Source: Euonymus europaeus
Lineage: Eukaryota > Streptophyta > Magnoliopsida > Celastrales > Celastraceae
DNA length: 64,000 nucleotides
Reading direction: 5' to 3'
Assembly (NCBI GenBank): GCA_963580455.1
Contig: OY756970.1
Coordinates: 9,982,001 to 10,046,000, forward strand
Shown here: in pieces, positions 62,594 to 64,000 of the stretch
Position numbering within the stretch: position 1 is the stretch's first letter
Layout of the letters: each line of letters begins with the position of its first letter
Made by a program: the position numbers and the translations under genes
Notes under the pieces: generated by a model
Seen by the model: only the letters and a program-made list of their open reading frames with translations
Database searches by the model: none
What the model was told of the DNA's origin: nothing

Positions 62594-64000
62594 GTATAAG
62601 CTTCCTAGAATATTTCGATTCCAAAACCGCAACTTTCTACGACAAATAGACAAAACCGTTTAAAGCTCCTCCATAGAGTGAGTTGAGCAACATCGAACTA
62701 TCAAAGTTGCTCGGTGTACACTCTTTATTGTTTTTCTATGCCAAATTTTACGAGTATAAGCTTCCTAGATTATTTCGATGCGAAAACACCAACTTTATAA
62801 GACAAATGGACAAAAACGTTAAAAGATCCTCCATAGAGAAAGTTGAGGAACTTCGAATCATCAAAGTTGCTCGGTGTACATTTTTATTATTCTTTTCTGT
62901 CAAATTTTACGAGTACATGCTTCCTAGATTATTTTTGATGCCAAAACCGCAACTATTAATGACAAATGGACAAAACCGTTAAAAGCTACTTCATAGTGAG
63001 AGTTGAGCAATTCCGGACCATCAAAGTTGCTCGGTGTTTACTTTTCATTGTTCCTTCTATGTCAAATTTTTCATGTATAAGCTTCGTAGTTTATTTCGAT
63101 GCGTAGCACCAACTTTATCAGACAAATTGGACTAAACGTTAAAAGATCCTCCATAGAGAGAGTTGAGAAACTTTGAATCATCAAAGTTGCTCGGTGTACA
63201 CTTTTTACTGTTCCTCTAAGTCAAATTTTACGAGTATAAGCTTCCTAGATTATTTCGATGCCAAAACCCCAACTTTCTATGACAAATGGACAAAACCGTT
63301 TAAAGCACCTCTATAGAGTGAGTTGAGCAACTTCGGACTATCAAAGTTGCTCGGTGTACACTTTTTATTGTTCTTTTATGTCAAATTTTACGAGTATAAG
63401 CTTCCTAAATTATTTCGATGCGAAAACACCAACTTTATAAGACAAATGGACAAAAACATTAAAAGATCCTCCATAGAGTGAGTTGAGCAACATCGGACTA
63501 TAAAAGTTGCTCGGTGTACACTCTTTATTGTTCTTCTATGTCAATTTTACGTGTATATGATTTCTGGATTATTTTGATGCCAAAACCCCAACTATCAATG
63601 ACAAATGAACAAAACCGTTAAAAGCTACTTCATAGTGAGAGTTGAGTAATTCTGGATCATCAAAGTTGCTCGATGTACACTTTTTATTGTTCTTCTATGT
63701 CAAATTTTACGAGTATAAGCTTCCTAGATTATTTCGATGCCAAAACACCAAATTTCTTATGACAAATAGACAAAACCGTTTATAGCTCCTCCATAGCGTG
63801 AGTTGAGCAACTTCGGACTATCAAAGTTGCTCGGTGTACACTCTTTATTGTTCTTCTATGTCAAATTTTACGAGTATAGCTTCCTAGATTATTTCGATAC
63901 GAAAAGACCAACTTTATAAGACAAATGGACAAAAACATTAAAAGATCCTCCATAGAGATAGTTGAGGAACTTCGAATCATCAAAGTTGCTCGGTGTACAC
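62594..64000 (+). repeat. Diverged third 15-mer unit, right part, array continuing off window
   Basis: The satellite resumes with the target copy GTATA and continues the interrupted monomer (AGCTTCCTAGAATATTTCG). The class B monomer block at 62683 aligns with those at 55751 and 58155 once the 2154-bp net insertion is removed. About nine monomers follow, including A, B and C types, and the window ends inside the array right after a GGTGTACAC start. No gene is present. Confidence 0.9.

Noticed and set aside
1..64000. CRISPR array, because of the regular repeat spacing
   Set aside because: The repeat occupies the whole 160-bp period with no unique spacers, the units vary continuously, and there are no cas genes.
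1..64000. Centromeric retrotransposon (CRM-type) insertions
   Set aside because: No chromodomain, reverse transcriptase or integrase coding sequence, and no further non-satellite DNA was found outside the two LTRs.

Overview
The window is almost entirely one tandem satellite DNA array from a eukaryotic, most likely plant, genome. A monomer of about 160 bp (consensus G+C 37.5 percent, one conserved HindIII site) repeats head-to-tail in a single orientation from base 1 to base 64000, about 370 copies in all, so both array ends lie outside the window. The only non-satellite DNA is two LTR-bounded insertions of about 2.29 kb and 2.15 kb. Both look like solo LTRs of plant retrotransposons: Ty1/copia, probably SIRE/Maximus-like, at 45257-47545, and Ty3/gypsy, probably Tekay/Del-like, at 60445-62593. 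I found no protein-coding gene, tRNA, rRNA, CRISPR array or bacterial signal. The plant assignment rests on the LTR types and the near-nucleosome-length satellite; I cannot name the species.

Layout. 1 to about 17100: diverged higher-order repeat (HOR) units of about 2.7-3.05 kb (17-19 monomers), with hints of a two-unit period near 6 kb. About 17100-19430: mixed monomers. 19430-25136: near-identical duplication at an offset of 2889 bp (18 monomers). 25304-29498: near-perfect tandem duplication of 2085 bp (13 monomers). 29499-33535: mixed. 33536-40660: HOR of 3049-3050 bp (19 monomers), two copies plus a rearranged third. 40661-53696: mixed array split by the copia LTR. 53697-58513: near-identical tandem duplication of 2404 bp (15 monomers). 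58514-60444 and 62594-64000: a more diverged copy of that 15-mer, interrupted by the gypsy LTR.

Monomers fall into at least four recognisable classes (A-D below). Class A carries a 9-bp-arm inverted repeat directly followed by the 8-bp palindrome GTGTACAC; in classes B and C the inverted repeat is eroded. Monomer length, HOR structure, dyad symmetry and solo LTRs together make this a reasonable candidate for centromeric or pericentromeric satellite, but centromere function cannot be read from sequence alone. No genes work together here: the biology visible is satellite turnover by unequal exchange or conversion, followed by retrotransposon insertion and LTR-LTR recombination. No undescribed gene system was found.
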